A DNA stretch of 64,000 bases, from IMG/VR virus record IMGVR_UViG_3300005471_000011, positions 40,108 to 104,107 of that record; one strand, 5' to 3'. Shown in pieces: positions 10,501-18,351 of this stretch. Position 1 is the stretch's first letter, and every line of letters starts with the position of its first letter. The translations under genes were made by a program, and so were the position numbers. The notes beneath the pieces are model-generated. The model made no database searches, had not been told where the DNA came from, and saw only the letters and a list, made by a program, of their open reading frames with translations. The DNA comes from a virus.

Positions 10501-11181
10501 AATCTCATCATCGACGGCTGCGTGTATCGGGGCGACACCACCGCGGGAGAACCAACGTATCGCGGACTGATGTGGGGCGACTACTGGAATGGCGGCGACT
10601 CCCACATTCGCAACTGCGACTTCCGTGGATGCATGGATGGGATTAGCGGGAACACCAACATTCACGGTACTCTGAGGATCGAGAACGTCAATCTGCTGGT
10701 GAAGCAACACGGCATTGCGATTGATACGCCGTCAACGCCGGGCACGGGCAGCGGCTCCGGGGACCAGGAAATCCGCATCGTCAACTGCCCGGAGGTGACG
10801 TTCTACGGCTCGGTGAGCCCGCGATATGAAATCGCGATGGTTTATTCGATTGCCGCTGGCAATACCAACCTGCGTGTGTTGCAGGCGGTGTACATCGAGG
10901 ACTACCACCAAGTCACTGATGACAACTTCCGCTTGTATTACGAGGAGCAGCTCAGCACATACGTGATGCCGCAGTCCGTCGGCTCACCGACGTTCCTCAC
11001 AGCTTGCCCAGAGGCTGATTTGACGAACGCGGAAGCCTACGTGGCCTACCACCAGGACGGCACCGCCAAGAGTCCGCCGGGCAGTTTAGGTGACAGCGAA
11101 GGCTGTGCGATTGCGGGGGCGGTCGCTCCAGACGACTATACGACGCGAGCAGAGATTCTCGGTCTCATCGACGAAAGCTAG
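7525..11181 (+). CDS. large tail adhesin: LamG-like, G8-like and beta-helix domains
   Basis: This 1,218-residue protein has three recognisable parts. Residues ~60-290 resemble a concanavalin/LamG-type sandwich (HIAIVSFTPEYVKLYVDNVL ... FDGELNWLAVYDRTL). Residues ~340-450 match the G8 pattern (GPWSSSATWDNGLPAAGDTW with following beta strands). The remainder has the repetitive short-strand pattern of a right-handed beta-helix (DICDIRI, LEIKDCVVLHY, SHIRNCDFRGC, LRIENVNLL). This is the general plan of CEMIP-like and polysaccharide-binding or degrading proteins, and of many tail spikes. It opens a block of virion proteins. No catalytic residues can be assigned with confidence. The ribosome site is weak. 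Confidence 0.72.
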   Translation: MRTKRKLIFVPAAAEGPSNFPSGAIGIFLLGGGSGDTIPNLVSGISDLTLVGSEDPPDDASNPPGNHDAIRFDGKLTLNSGIGPTYTHTFPLDYTKGTYAVSEPFPNTFGSGGTWGVRFRSAPWVFYGEGEYLPMASAGQMGICTFRPYDMATESELYPNIEDGARYLRFIRYDPTPGQLFMVAGEGNPELGPNSDRIDAVDAYPDYGMSDMDVDHIAIVSFTPEYVKLYVDNVLVGTTTRQTENYETDYLTIQLGLHNLIHSSERCYFDGELNWLAVYDRTLTGDATNEGENPTGEINALYEAMAAEPGTYPTYESIVLPHDTIPNLAVSADTKAISSGPWSSSATWDNGLPAAGDTWGICAGIVVDYDMGNDTTRYRAGGIAPTGRLRFPRDADSQLWIQHLMEYWDEDSGKLGWLDMGTETNPIQAAFTCETIILNEPLETGTAASPGVDPKQYGNGLISLGKWTAKGKERTRLLRLGAEPQATDTTLTLSATPTGWEDGDDLLIPDSRQLDSSTYLGNYASHWEIRQQASRSGTVVTLDSALSYDHPGGESNYSVGQGTGEADFLPHVANLTSNVIVRSEDGTGTRGHIFVTHRAHLDICDIRISQMGRTANGPASSGTQGLNNTILGKTVTGATNASPIVVTVSDDFTELRNLLHNGDEVYISGVGGNTAANGTFTIANVTLGLFVYTFELVGTTGNGAYTSGGTVNHIGTNQIGRYAFHAHHLYGPVNGVGDFSTETADLVLEATTATGDSILAATGSAGPDPIDLTGVQRQGRIERVVIDDPLPAPPSATLPASKWGMTVHGTGYLEIKDCVVLHYAGSGGAIEDGSEKHNAFIRVANFSCIGDVSARETDGRSGTGIFGIGFNNFFIDCVSAGCAGKYSGIVSGSGYLLFVPPSSTANTRQPLYPGADVHDGTEGVDYELVNILEQPIAAFYRNEAYGAIAAAIDIWHLGSGGYSTVDVTPTVLLECVSWHAWEEGLAFLYPTSNLIIDGCVYRGDTTAGEPTYRGLMWGDYWNGGDSHIRNCDFRGCMDGISGNTNIHGTLRIENVNLLVKQHGIAIDTPSTPGTGSGSGDQEIRIVNCPEVTFYGSVSPRYEIAMVYSIAAGNTNLRVLQAVYIEDYHQVTDDNFRLYYEEQLSTYVMPQSVGSPTFLTACPEADLTNAEAYVAYHQDGTAKSPPGSLGDSEGCAIAGAVAPDDYTTRAEILGLIDES

Positions 11182-11186
11182 AACCA

Positions 11187-12011
11187 ATGGCATGGACCCA
11201 GCAAGTCGAGGACACTTTTACTGGTAGTTTTACCGACCAGATCGCCGGTCGGACCCCAGATACGCAGGGATCAGCTTGGGGGGCTGATCAAGGGACGGCT
11301 GCCGACTGGGTTATTGATGTAACACCCGACGCAATCGACATCGGGGCTTCCGGCGACACTTGGATACTGAACACGACAGCGCTGGCCGACAAGCAGGCGG
11401 CGGAAGTCGTGATGAAGGATGCGCAAGGGATCATCGGCGTCGGCGTGCGGCTGGACGCTTCCGGCAACGGCTACATGGCTCGTTGGGACAGCCGAGCAAT
11501 CGCTCAGGATTTGCAGCTTTCCAAGATTTCTTCGGGGACGTTTTCCAGTCTAGGCAGTTACACGTCTGCAAATGGTGCTGATGGCGACGTGTTAAGAATT
11601 GAGGTTGATGGAACATCGTTGACCGTGCTAATCAACGGTTCTGTGGTAATAGGCCCGACGACGGATGCAACTTACAGTTCTGGCAACGCCGGAATGTGGA
11701 CGAATGCGGCAACGAACGGAAAGATCAACTCGTTTAAGGCTTTTGACGAGGCGGCTGATGAAAGCAGCTCCAGTGCGTCCTCGTCAAGCACTAGCAGCGT
11801 TTCGTCCAGTTCGACATCCTCCGCGAGCAGCTCCAGCACGAGTACGGTCAGTTCGTCATCGACGAGCAGCGAATCGTCCTCTTCGACATCTTCTGCATCC
11901 TCTAGTTCCACGTCTTCAGCGTCCAGCTCGTCAAGTTCTTCGAGCGCCGACGTTATCGCTTTTGTCCCCATCCTGAAACGGAGATACGTCCATGAGAGTT
12001 TATACGCTTGA
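11187..12011 (+). CDS. virion protein: beta-sandwich head plus Ser/Thr-rich stalk
   Basis: This 274-residue protein starts with a beta-sandwich of ~190 residues similar in pattern to carbohydrate-binding/DUF1080-type domains (MARWDSRAIAQDLQLSKI, VLRIEVDGTSLTVLINGSVV). A stalk of about 60 residues follows, almost entirely Ser with regular Thr, Ala, Val and Glu (SSSSTSSVSSSSTSS type), then a short basic-aromatic tail (FVPILKRRYVHESLYA). An acidic residue pair precedes the stalk. Its 3' end overlaps the next gene. It is one of five stalked proteins here. Confidence 0.75.
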   Translation: MAWTQQVEDTFTGSFTDQIAGRTPDTQGSAWGADQGTAADWVIDVTPDAIDIGASGDTWILNTTALADKQAAEVVMKDAQGIIGVGVRLDASGNGYMARWDSRAIAQDLQLSKISSGTFSSLGSYTSANGADGDVLRIEVDGTSLTVLINGSVVIGPTTDATYSSGNAGMWTNAATNGKINSFKAFDEAADESSSSASSSSTSSVSSSSTSSASSSSTSTVSSSSTSSESSSSTSSASSSSTSSASSSSSSSSADVIAFVPILKRRYVHESLYA

Positions 12012-12480
12012 GCATCAGATCGCGGCGCTGAACCCGGCGGCTGGCGACAGCCTGCTGATCATCGAGCTGCCCAGTGATCTCGTCGTCGCGATCTTTAAGG
12101 TCGGGGTTTACAATCTCGACAATGACGTGCACGAAATGATCGACGTGGGGCTGTTCCGCGTCAACAACAAGGGCAGCCTTGCGGGCGGTGGCTCAGCGCC
12201 AACGCCGCGCCTGCATGACGGCGGCGATGTAGCCAGCAGCGTGGTTGTCTATGAAGCAGGCAACACTGGCATGGCAACGGAGCCGACGAGCTGGTTTTCC
12301 AATCCATACGATCAGCAGGGCGTGTCGAATCTATCCGGCTACGAGCGGGAATGGCCGCGCGACGTGTCGAAATGCCCGATCCTCAGCCCCAGCCAATTGG
12401 CTGGCCTGCGCCTGATGACGGCAGTATCCACGGGATTCAAAGCCCAGTGCCTGATTGAGTTCGCCGAGATCGGAGGCTAG
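11992..12480 (+). CDS. hypothetical virion protein
   Basis: This 162-residue protein has a beta-rich start (DSLLIIELPSDLVVAIFKVG) and no recognised motif. It begins inside the end of the stalked-protein gene in another frame. Its place among adhesin genes suggests a small structural or tail protein. Confidence 0.65.
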   Translation: MRVYTLEHQIAALNPAAGDSLLIIELPSDLVVAIFKVGVYNLDNDVHEMIDVGLFRVNNKGSLAGGGSAPTPRLHDGGDVASSVVVYEAGNTGMATEPTSWFSNPYDQQGVSNLSGYEREWPRDVSKCPILSPSQLAGLRLMTAVSTGFKAQCLIEFAEIGG

Positions 12481-12504
12481 TACGAATGACATGGAGGCGC
12501 AGCA

Positions 12505-12822
12505 ATGGTCACGTGGAAAATCTATTACGGGGACGCGAGCACGTTTTCCAATGAGGACGGGCCGCCTGAATCTGCGCCATGCGGCCGAGTCATCTGCGTA
12601 GCGTTCTACGACGAGGACAATCGCCGCAAACTCTGCCATCAAGCGGACTTCTACATCTGGGACAAAGGCCGCTGGTTCTCCGCCAGCGATTCCGGTTTCT
12701 GGCAGTACATGGGCGAGCCAGGTTTCAAGGTCGTGAAGTTCGGCCGTGAGATCGGCGACTTGGAATACCGGCGGATCATGTCGGCAGCAATGAACGACCT
12801 GCCGCTGGAGAACGCCGACTAA
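12505..12822 (+). CDS. hypothetical small protein
   Basis: This 105-residue protein is rich in aromatic residues (MVTWKIYYGDASTF, FYIWDKGRWFSASDSGFWQY). Nothing assigns a function. It resembles the many single-domain hypothetical proteins of phage accessory regions. Its stop overlaps the start of the giant Ser-rich gene by one base. Confidence 0.62.
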   Translation: MVTWKIYYGDASTFSNEDGPPESAPCGRVICVAFYDEDNRRKLCHQADFYIWDKGRWFSASDSGFWQYMGEPGFKVVKFGREIGDLEYRRIMSAAMNDLPLENAD

Positions 12823-15314
12823 TGACATGCCCGGCCGCATTCAACCAGAAAGCTTTTCGCGGCCGAAACGACGACGGCAACGAGACGACTGCCACCTGGA
12901 AGGCGAACCAGAACACCAACTGGACGCAACTCGTTGACGTCAATTTCCGGGTGCGGTTTGAGATCCAGGAGACGGCCGCTTGCGCGGGGGCCAACAAGGT
13001 TTGGCGCCTGCAATACAACCGCAATTCCGCTGGCTGGGTTGACGTCAGCGGTTCCAGCAACGTCGTGCGCGCATCCGCGTCCGCGAATTTAGCGGACGGT
13101 GCAAACCTGACCGACCAGCTCACGGTTGGGACCGGGACGTTCATCGGCGCGACTGGCTTCGACGAAGTGGACGGCAATGCCGGCGGTGCCTCGATGGACG
13201 TGGCCGCGTCCGGCCATTCGGAGTGCGAGTTTTCCGTACAACTGCGCTCGGCCGATGTGTCGGACGGCGACGCGATTCAGCTTCGCGTCAGCGACGCCGG
13301 GACGGCAATCGCCGCATACGATGCGACGCCTAGCATGACCGCAGACGTGCAAAGCGCCAGCTCTGCAAGCTCGGTCAGCAGTTCCAGCACCAGCAGCATT
13401 TCATCGTCCTCGACGAGTTCTGCGTCATCATCGTCAACGAGTTCCGCAAGCTCAGTCAGCAGCTCTAGTACCTCGTCGGCAAGCTCCAGCAGCACGTCGT
13501 CAGCCTCAAGTGTTTCCAGTTCATCAACCTCCAGCGCCAGTTCTGTTTCGTCGGAATCATCTTCCAGTACGAGCAGCGAATCTTCGTCGAGCACAAGCAC
13601 GGCCAGCTCACTGTCTTCATCATCAACTTCGTCGGCCAGCTCGGTATCAAGCAGCAGTTCTAGTACCTCGCAGAGCGCCGGCGGTACCAGCTATCGTTAC
13701 GTCATCACGCGGCGGACGACGCGGTTCCTGTACGAGGAATATCCGCTGCCAAGAACAGCCGCGGATCGCCTGGCACCACAGGAGGAAGAAAGCAGCAATA
13801 GTTCTAGCTCGACCTCCAGCGCAAGTTCTTCGTCAACGTCTAGCGCTTCGTCCTCAAGCACGAGCACGGAATCATCGAGCGTCAGCAGCTCCTCGACATC
13901 CACGGCTTCAAGCAGCTCAACCTCGTCGGCGTCGTCGAGCAGCACGAGCACCGCTTCCTCGCTGAGTAGCGAATCCAGCGTCAGTTCGGTTTCGAGTTCC
14001 TCTACTAGCAGCGAGTCATCAAGCAGTACGTCCTCGGCAAGTAGTATTTCGTCATCGAGCACCAGTAGCGCCAGTTCTGTTTCCAGCAGCTCAACATCCT
14101 CACCGACAAGCGAATCCAGCGCTAGTTCGGTGTCCAGCTCCAGCGTCAGTAGCTCATCCACCTCCAGCGAATCATCTTCCAGTACATCGTCGATCAGCTC
14201 TAGCTCCACAAGCACTGCCTCCACAAGTTCTTCTGGCGTTGGCCCAACCATCGTTTATGTGGTGATCCGGCGAACCATGCGGTTTGCTAAGCCGGAAGAT
14301 GATCGCTCGGACGCCGTCATCGTCGAAACGACTGTTGTCGAAGATGAGGAGTCGAGTTCATCCACAGCCAGCAGCGTTTCTTCGTCGAGCACAAGTTCCG
14401 CCAGCTCCAGCTCGACATCCACTGTTTCTTCATCCTCGACCAGCTCGGCAAGTTCGGTCAGTTCGGTCAGTAGTAGCTCCACTTCATCCGCTTCTTCAAG
14501 CAGCACGTCGAGCGTCTCAATCGCCAGTTCGCTGAGTTCGGTTTCCAGCTTATCGACATCAAGCATCTCGTCGTCTAGCACCAGTACCGCGAGTAGCAGC
14601 GTTTCATCCTCTAGCACTAGCAGTGCGAGCAGCAGCTCGACATCCAGCGCATCCTCAAGCAGCACGTCAACGCAAAGCAGCTCAGTATCGAGTTCTTCTA
14701 CGTCGAGCATTTCAAGCAGCTCTACGTCGTCGATCAGCTCTAGCTCAACGTCAACCGAAAGCAGTTCCCAGTCGGTGGACGAGTCAACGTCCAGCACGCG
14801 ATCTTCGTCCAGCACGTCGAGCATTTCGAGTTCATCGACCTCCTCCGCATCGTCGATCAGCTCCGTCAGCAGCAGCTCGACCTCCAGCGTTAGCTCGGCA
14901 TCCTCCGCCAGCTCGTCTAGCACGAGCACCGCGTCGAGTTTGTCCAGCTCCTCAACGTCCTCGGTCAGCAGCGTTAGTTCTGTTTCAAGTTCAAGCACCT
15001 CAAGCGTCAGCAGCGCATCGACGCTCAGCTCCTCTTCGACGAGTTCAATCTCCAGCCTGTCCTCGGCCAGCTCGCAAAGTTCCTCCAGCACCAGCTCGGC
15101 AAGCAGTTCCTCGACAAGCAGCATCTCCTCATCGAGCACGAGTAGCCTGTCTTCTCAAAGCAGTTCCAGCCTTTCCACGAGTTCCAGCTCCAGCGGTTTG
15201 GGATTGTTTCCGGCCTGCGCAGGTGCTACAAGGGTTGGGATTGCTCACGCGGGAGCACGACGGGTAGGACCATACACTGCGGGGGCGCAGCGCAAGTCGG
15301 AGGAACGCGAATGA
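12822..15314 (+). CDS. giant Ser/Thr-rich virion protein with bead-like inserts
   Basis: This 830-residue protein has an N-terminal beta domain of ~170 residues and then more than 600 residues that are mostly serine with spaced Thr, Ala, Val, Ile, Leu and Glu. Two short folded inserts interrupt the stalk: one with YRYVITRRTTRFLYEEYPLP and one with IVYVVIRRTMRFAKPEDD. Both have the pattern Y-V-I-x-R-R-T-x-R-F and both return to the stalk through an acidic EEES/DEES junction. The tail (GLGLFPACAGATRVG) is Cys- and Gly-containing. All six serine codons are mixed, so the DNA is far less repetitive than the protein. A mucin-like stalk on the virion is the likely role (inference). Confidence 0.8.
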   Translation: MTCPAAFNQKAFRGRNDDGNETTATWKANQNTNWTQLVDVNFRVRFEIQETAACAGANKVWRLQYNRNSAGWVDVSGSSNVVRASASANLADGANLTDQLTVGTGTFIGATGFDEVDGNAGGASMDVAASGHSECEFSVQLRSADVSDGDAIQLRVSDAGTAIAAYDATPSMTADVQSASSASSVSSSSTSSISSSSTSSASSSSTSSASSVSSSSTSSASSSSTSSASSVSSSSTSSASSVSSESSSSTSSESSSSTSTASSLSSSSTSSASSVSSSSSSTSQSAGGTSYRYVITRRTTRFLYEEYPLPRTAADRLAPQEEESSNSSSSTSSASSSSTSSASSSSTSTESSSVSSSSTSTASSSSTSSASSSSTSTASSLSSESSVSSVSSSSTSSESSSSTSSASSISSSSTSSASSVSSSSTSSPTSESSASSVSSSSVSSSSTSSESSSSTSSISSSSTSTASTSSSGVGPTIVYVVIRRTMRFAKPEDDRSDAVIVETTVVEDEESSSSTASSVSSSSTSSASSSSTSTVSSSSTSSASSVSSVSSSSTSSASSSSTSSVSIASSLSSVSSLSTSSISSSSTSTASSSVSSSSTSSASSSSTSSASSSSTSTQSSSVSSSSTSSISSSSTSSISSSSTSTESSSQSVDESTSSTRSSSSTSSISSSSTSSASSISSVSSSSTSSVSSASSASSSSTSTASSLSSSSTSSVSSVSSVSSSSTSSVSSASTLSSSSTSSISSLSSASSQSSSSTSSASSSSTSSISSSSTSSLSSQSSSSLSTSSSSSGLGLFPACAGATRVGIAHAGARRVGPYTAGAQRKSEERE
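13360..15200 (+). repeat. coding low-complexity Ser/Thr tract
   Basis: The DNA is dominated by AGC, AGT, TCG, TCC, TCA, TCT and ACG/ACC codons in irregular order. It encodes SSSSTSS-type units broken by two short folded peptides. The antisense strand is open for long stretches because reversed Ser codons read as Leu, Asp, Glu, Val and Arg. Confidence 0.85.
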
Positions 15315-15691
15315 CGGTTGCCAACAATGCGGGGCTGACGTTCTACGCCGAGCGCAACCGCAAGTGCGTGTTCGAGGTGCCAATCGGGGAAGCGGACCTT
15401 GACGACGCTTTGATCGCCAGCGACGACAATGTTCGCGTCAAGATCGGGCGCAATGGGCAGGCACCGCTTCTAGAAATCCAAAGCGCCAGCGCAACGGACA
15501 ACGGGAGCATCTGCACGGCCGCCAACCCAACTATTGTCACCATCGCGGCCGGGGACATGACTTTCGCCGCCGGCATCTACGATATGGAGGTTCTGATCAT
15601 CGACAAGTCGGAAGCCAACGCGCCGAAGAAGGCGGAGACCGGCGTGTTTGTCTTGCGTGAATCTTTCGGCGGAGATGTTGGGCTAACGTAA
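15311..15691 (+). CDS. hypothetical beta-sandwich virion protein
   Basis: This 126-residue protein overlaps the giant stalk gene by ATGA. It is predicted to be mostly beta (FEVPIGEADLDDALIASDDN; FAAGIYDMEVLIIDKSEANA). The pattern resembles small phage structural proteins with an Ig- or baseplate-type fold, but no family is certain. It sits directly before the head-tail connector. Confidence 0.65.
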   Translation: MTVANNAGLTFYAERNRKCVFEVPIGEADLDDALIASDDNVRVKIGRNGQAPLLEIQSASATDNGSICTAANPTIVTIAAGDMTFAAGIYDMEVLIIDKSEANAPKKAETGVFVLRESFGGDVGLT

Positions 15692-15702
15692 ATGGTGCCA
15701 CT

Positions 15703-16527
15703 ATGATTGTCCTTGAGGCTGAACTTCGCGGGGCGCTGGGATTGCTGCCGAACATCACCGACGTGCAGCGGGTGCGGTGCACGCTGGCGCTGCTGGGCGG
15801 GCACGCTGCCGTGCGGACCTATATCCACTACGACCCCGAGCAAAAGGCAGGTATTGCTGAGTTCTACCCCAGGAACGAGCTGAGCGCCGTAGAAAGCCTT
15901 GACGGCACGTGGGACGTGTCCGGCGGCAAGGCTGTCTTTGAAGGCGACACGCTGCTCGGAAGGTATTTGCAACTTCAGCGGCTTCCGGTTCGTGCAGTCA
16001 CTGATCTTCGCGTTGACCTGGACGCACGCAGCGGGCAAGGAGCAGGGGATTTTGCATCCGATACCATCTGGACCGTCGGCGAGGACTACTGGGTGGAGTG
16101 GGACCAGGCGAATGTGTGCTTATCGGGGCAGTTGATCAGCGACCGCGGTTGGCCAGCATCCATCGGTAAGGTCCGCGTCGTCTATCGCGCGGGCTATAGT
16201 CCAATCGAGTTCAATGGTCCGGCGGCGGAAAGCGACACCGATGGCGAGGATGTCATCACGACGCAAGGGATTGACGCCAGCGCGCTGAAGTACGGCTGCC
16301 TGATGGCTTGCGTCGCCAAGTTCCATACCCTTAGCTCGTGGGCGGTCAACTCGATCACCGGATCGCTCACCACCGGTCCGCTCCAGAGCGAACGCATGGG
16401 CGACTACAACTATACGCTCGCCAATCCCCAGGCTTCGTCGCTAGTCGCCGGCATGGCAAATACGCTGCCGAACGAGATCAAAGAATACCTTGAGCCCTTC
16501 GTCAATTATGGGATTCTCGTTGGATGA
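15703..16527 (+). CDS. head-tail connector (adaptor) protein
   Basis: This 274-residue protein has the layout of gp6/gp15-type head-tail adaptors. An N-terminal helical part is followed by a beta insert, the hallmark KVRVVYRAGYSPIEFN near residue 165, and helices that count columns of residues (ALKYGCLMACVAKFHTL). Adaptors form the ring below the portal. The following genes complete the connector set (head closure, gp10-like, terminator), which supports the call. Confidence 0.72.
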   Translation: MIVLEAELRGALGLLPNITDVQRVRCTLALLGGHAAVRTYIHYDPEQKAGIAEFYPRNELSAVESLDGTWDVSGGKAVFEGDTLLGRYLQLQRLPVRAVTDLRVDLDARSGQGAGDFASDTIWTVGEDYWVEWDQANVCLSGQLISDRGWPASIGKVRVVYRAGYSPIEFNGPAAESDTDGEDVITTQGIDASALKYGCLMACVAKFHTLSSWAVNSITGSLTTGPLQSERMGDYNYTLANPQASSLVAGMANTLPNEIKEYLEPFVNYGILVG

Positions 16528-16718
16528 GCTTGCCGACAAACCTGTACTGCGAATGCGGACGCATCGCACTTTACGCGCGGAACGTACAAGGCAAGGCACG
16601 AGCGCAAAGCGTCTGCCGGGAGTGCCACGAGCAGGAAGTCCGCAACAGCATTCGCGAGCCTGGTTTTATTGAGTCTCGCGCCGAGCGCATCATCCGCAAG
16701 CCGATTGGGTCTGTATGA
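16524..16718 (+). CDS. small zinc-ribbon protein
   Basis: This 64-residue protein contains CECG near the N-terminus and CREC about 22 residues later, spacing expected for one structural zinc site, followed by a basic C-terminus. It is coupled to its neighbours by ATGA overlaps on both sides. The function is not known. Confidence 0.62.
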   Translation: MSLPTNLYCECGRIALYARNVQGKARAQSVCRECHEQEVRNSIREPGFIESRAERIIRKPIGSV

Positions 16719-17176
16719 TCTACAAACTGACGGAACAAGTCTGGTGGGGCAACTGGGAATCGCCAGTGGAGGCCGGGCGGGATGTTCGCTGCATCATCAA
16801 TGTTGCACATAGCTTCAGCCGCCGCCGAGGACGGAATGCCTATTGGGCGCGCCAAGAGCAGGTCCCGTGGGAGACGATTACCTTTCGATTTGCCAAGAAG
16901 GACCGGATGGATGTGACGCCTGAATACCTGGCAGCAATAGCGTCCGCCGTTGATTCAGCAGTGCTTCTCGGCAAGCTGCCAATCTTGACGCATTGCCAGA
17001 TGGGCGGGCATCGCGGGCCAACCACTGCCTTGTTCGTCGCGTGGCATTTGGCGGGCAGAACGCGATCCGCCTTCAATGAGCTGCACGCCAAGGCGCTGAA
17101 GTTGTTCCCGCGTCTCGCCAACGGCAGCAATTTTTACAAGTCAACGCTGGCTTTCTGCGAAGTGAACAGCCGATGA
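16715..17176 (+). CDS. PTP/DSP-like cysteine phosphatase
   Basis: This 153-residue protein carries the protein tyrosine/dual-specificity phosphatase loop HCQMGGHRG, that is HCx5R with Cys94 and Arg100, after the usual beta strand (LPILTHC) and followed by helix GPTTALFVAWHL. Asp63 or Asp66 could be the general acid. The size matches minimal dual-specificity phosphatases. It would remove phosphate from protein, RNA 5' ends or small molecules. Its place inside the connector operon, overlapping zinc-ribbon and head-closure genes, is odd and suggests co-expression with virion assembly. Confidence 0.75.
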   Translation: MIYKLTEQVWWGNWESPVEAGRDVRCIINVAHSFSRRRGRNAYWARQEQVPWETITFRFAKKDRMDVTPEYLAAIASAVDSAVLLGKLPILTHCQMGGHRGPTTALFVAWHLAGRTRSAFNELHAKALKLFPRLANGSNFYKSTLAFCEVNSR

Positions 17177-17526
17177 GCCTGCTCGACAACTTTCCGCACA
17201 CGATTGACTTAGCCAGGGCGACGTACAGCGTTGGCGGCTACGGTGGCGACAAGCATACGCTGACGAGCTTCATTACGGGAGAAGCCGCGTGGGTTCAGGT
17301 CGCTTCGCAAAAAGAAATCGCGGAGTTCGCAAAGAAAGACCAGGACGTCAGCCACAAGATTTACCTTCGCCGCGATCCAGGACTTCAGCTTGACGACGAT
17401 ATCTTGGTCCACGGCGGACCCTACGACGGCAAGCACCTAAAGGCGAAGAGCTGGGCGGACGCGACGGCTGGCCTTGGGTACGCATGGAAGTTGTTCGCAT
17501 CCCTCAACCGCGAGTCGCAAGCATGA
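17173..17526 (+). CDS. head closure / head-tail joining protein
   Basis: This 117-residue beta-barrel-type protein resembles the phage head-tail joining family (SPP1 gp16 group). It has an N-terminal strand pattern, then SQKEIAEFAKKDQDVSHKIY and DPGLQLDDDILVHGGPYDG, which are characteristic of this family's central region. It would cap the connector after DNA packaging. Gene order (adaptor, closure, gp10-like, terminator) agrees with HK97-type phages. Confidence 0.75.
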   Translation: MSLLDNFPHTIDLARATYSVGGYGGDKHTLTSFITGEAAWVQVASQKEIAEFAKKDQDVSHKIYLRRDPGLQLDDDILVHGGPYDGKHLKAKSWADATAGLGYAWKLFASLNRESQA

Positions 17527-17864
17527 ACGTCGTTGGATTCGCCTCGCTGGATGATTTCATCGGCGAGCTGCGCCGCGAGAAAAACAACATCGCCGACCGC
17601 ATCGTGCGCTGGCACGAGAACCGCAGCCCGGAGCAGGAAGAACAGCTAACATTTCACTTGGAAGTCTGGGCGACAGCCATCGCCAAGTGCGAGGACAATG
17701 ACTACCTGCTGGAGTTCGAAGCGGCGGCGGGACGGGACAGCGAGATCGACGGGGACCGCTCCAGCGAAGCCAGCCAGCGGGCGGCGACGGCACGCGCCAA
17801 GCTAGCGGAAGCGTGCGACGACCTGGGGCTGCAACTGCGTCCCGGCAAGATTGAGGTCTGCTAG
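17523..17864 (+). CDS. hypothetical protein of the connector module
   Basis: This 113-residue, mainly helical and acidic protein was not recognised. The start was set at the ATG that overlaps the preceding stop (ATGA) rather than at an upstream in-frame ATG inside the previous gene, because coupling is the rule in this operon. Confidence 0.66.
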   Translation: MNVVGFASLDDFIGELRREKNNIADRIVRWHENRSPEQEEQLTFHLEVWATAIAKCEDNDYLLEFEAAAGRDSEIDGDRSSEASQRAATARAKLAEACDDLGLQLRPGKIEVC

Positions 17865-18344
17865 ATGGCGAAGCTGCCAAATTCGCGCATGCCGCTGGAA
17901 GCGTTCAACGCCCGCACGCTCAAAAATTGGAACCTCAAGCGGATCAAGTTCGACGTTCGGCTCAACCTGAACATCGACCGGCTGGTTGCCAATACCAAGC
18001 TGACGGTCGCGCAGAGGATCAAGATTGCAGGCCAGCTACTGCGCGACGGCGTTGTGGTAAATTTGTCCCGCCCAGTCCGCAAGTACCGCAGCAAGCGCAC
18101 CGGCAAGATGGTGGTCGATCCCAAGAGCCGCAGCGTGCGCGGGGAATTCCCGCGTGCCGATACGACGCGGCTTCTCAAGGACATCTACCATCTCTTCCGG
18201 TCGGAGGAGCTTGCCAGCTACGTAGGCACGCGCCTGCTATACGGGAAGATTCTGGAAACGAGAATGGATCGTTCGTTCCTGCGCCGCACACTGAATGAGC
18301 TGCGCGGAAAATTGCTGATGATCGTCCGGGGAAGCAAGCTATAA
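17865..18344 (+). CDS. HK97 gp10-like tail completion protein
   Basis: This 159-residue basic protein has the profile of HK97-gp10-like connector proteins: an N-terminal helix, then VNLSRPVRKYRSKRTGKMVV, and a C-terminal helical segment with FLRRTLNELRGKL. It follows the closure protein as in many siphoviruses. Confidence 0.6.
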   Translation: MAKLPNSRMPLEAFNARTLKNWNLKRIKFDVRLNLNIDRLVANTKLTVAQRIKIAGQLLRDGVVVNLSRPVRKYRSKRTGKMVVDPKSRSVRGEFPRADTTRLLKDIYHLFRSEELASYVGTRLLYGKILETRMDRSFLRRTLNELRGKLLMIVRGSKL

Positions 18345-18351
18345 TCCGGCC

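Noticed and set aside
13697-15139. Long minus-strand frames (184 and 294 residues) opposite the Ser-rich stalk, rich in Leu, Glu, Asp and Val.
   Set aside because: They are antisense reflections of serine and threonine codons; the sense protein has a folded N-terminus, coupling and paralogues.
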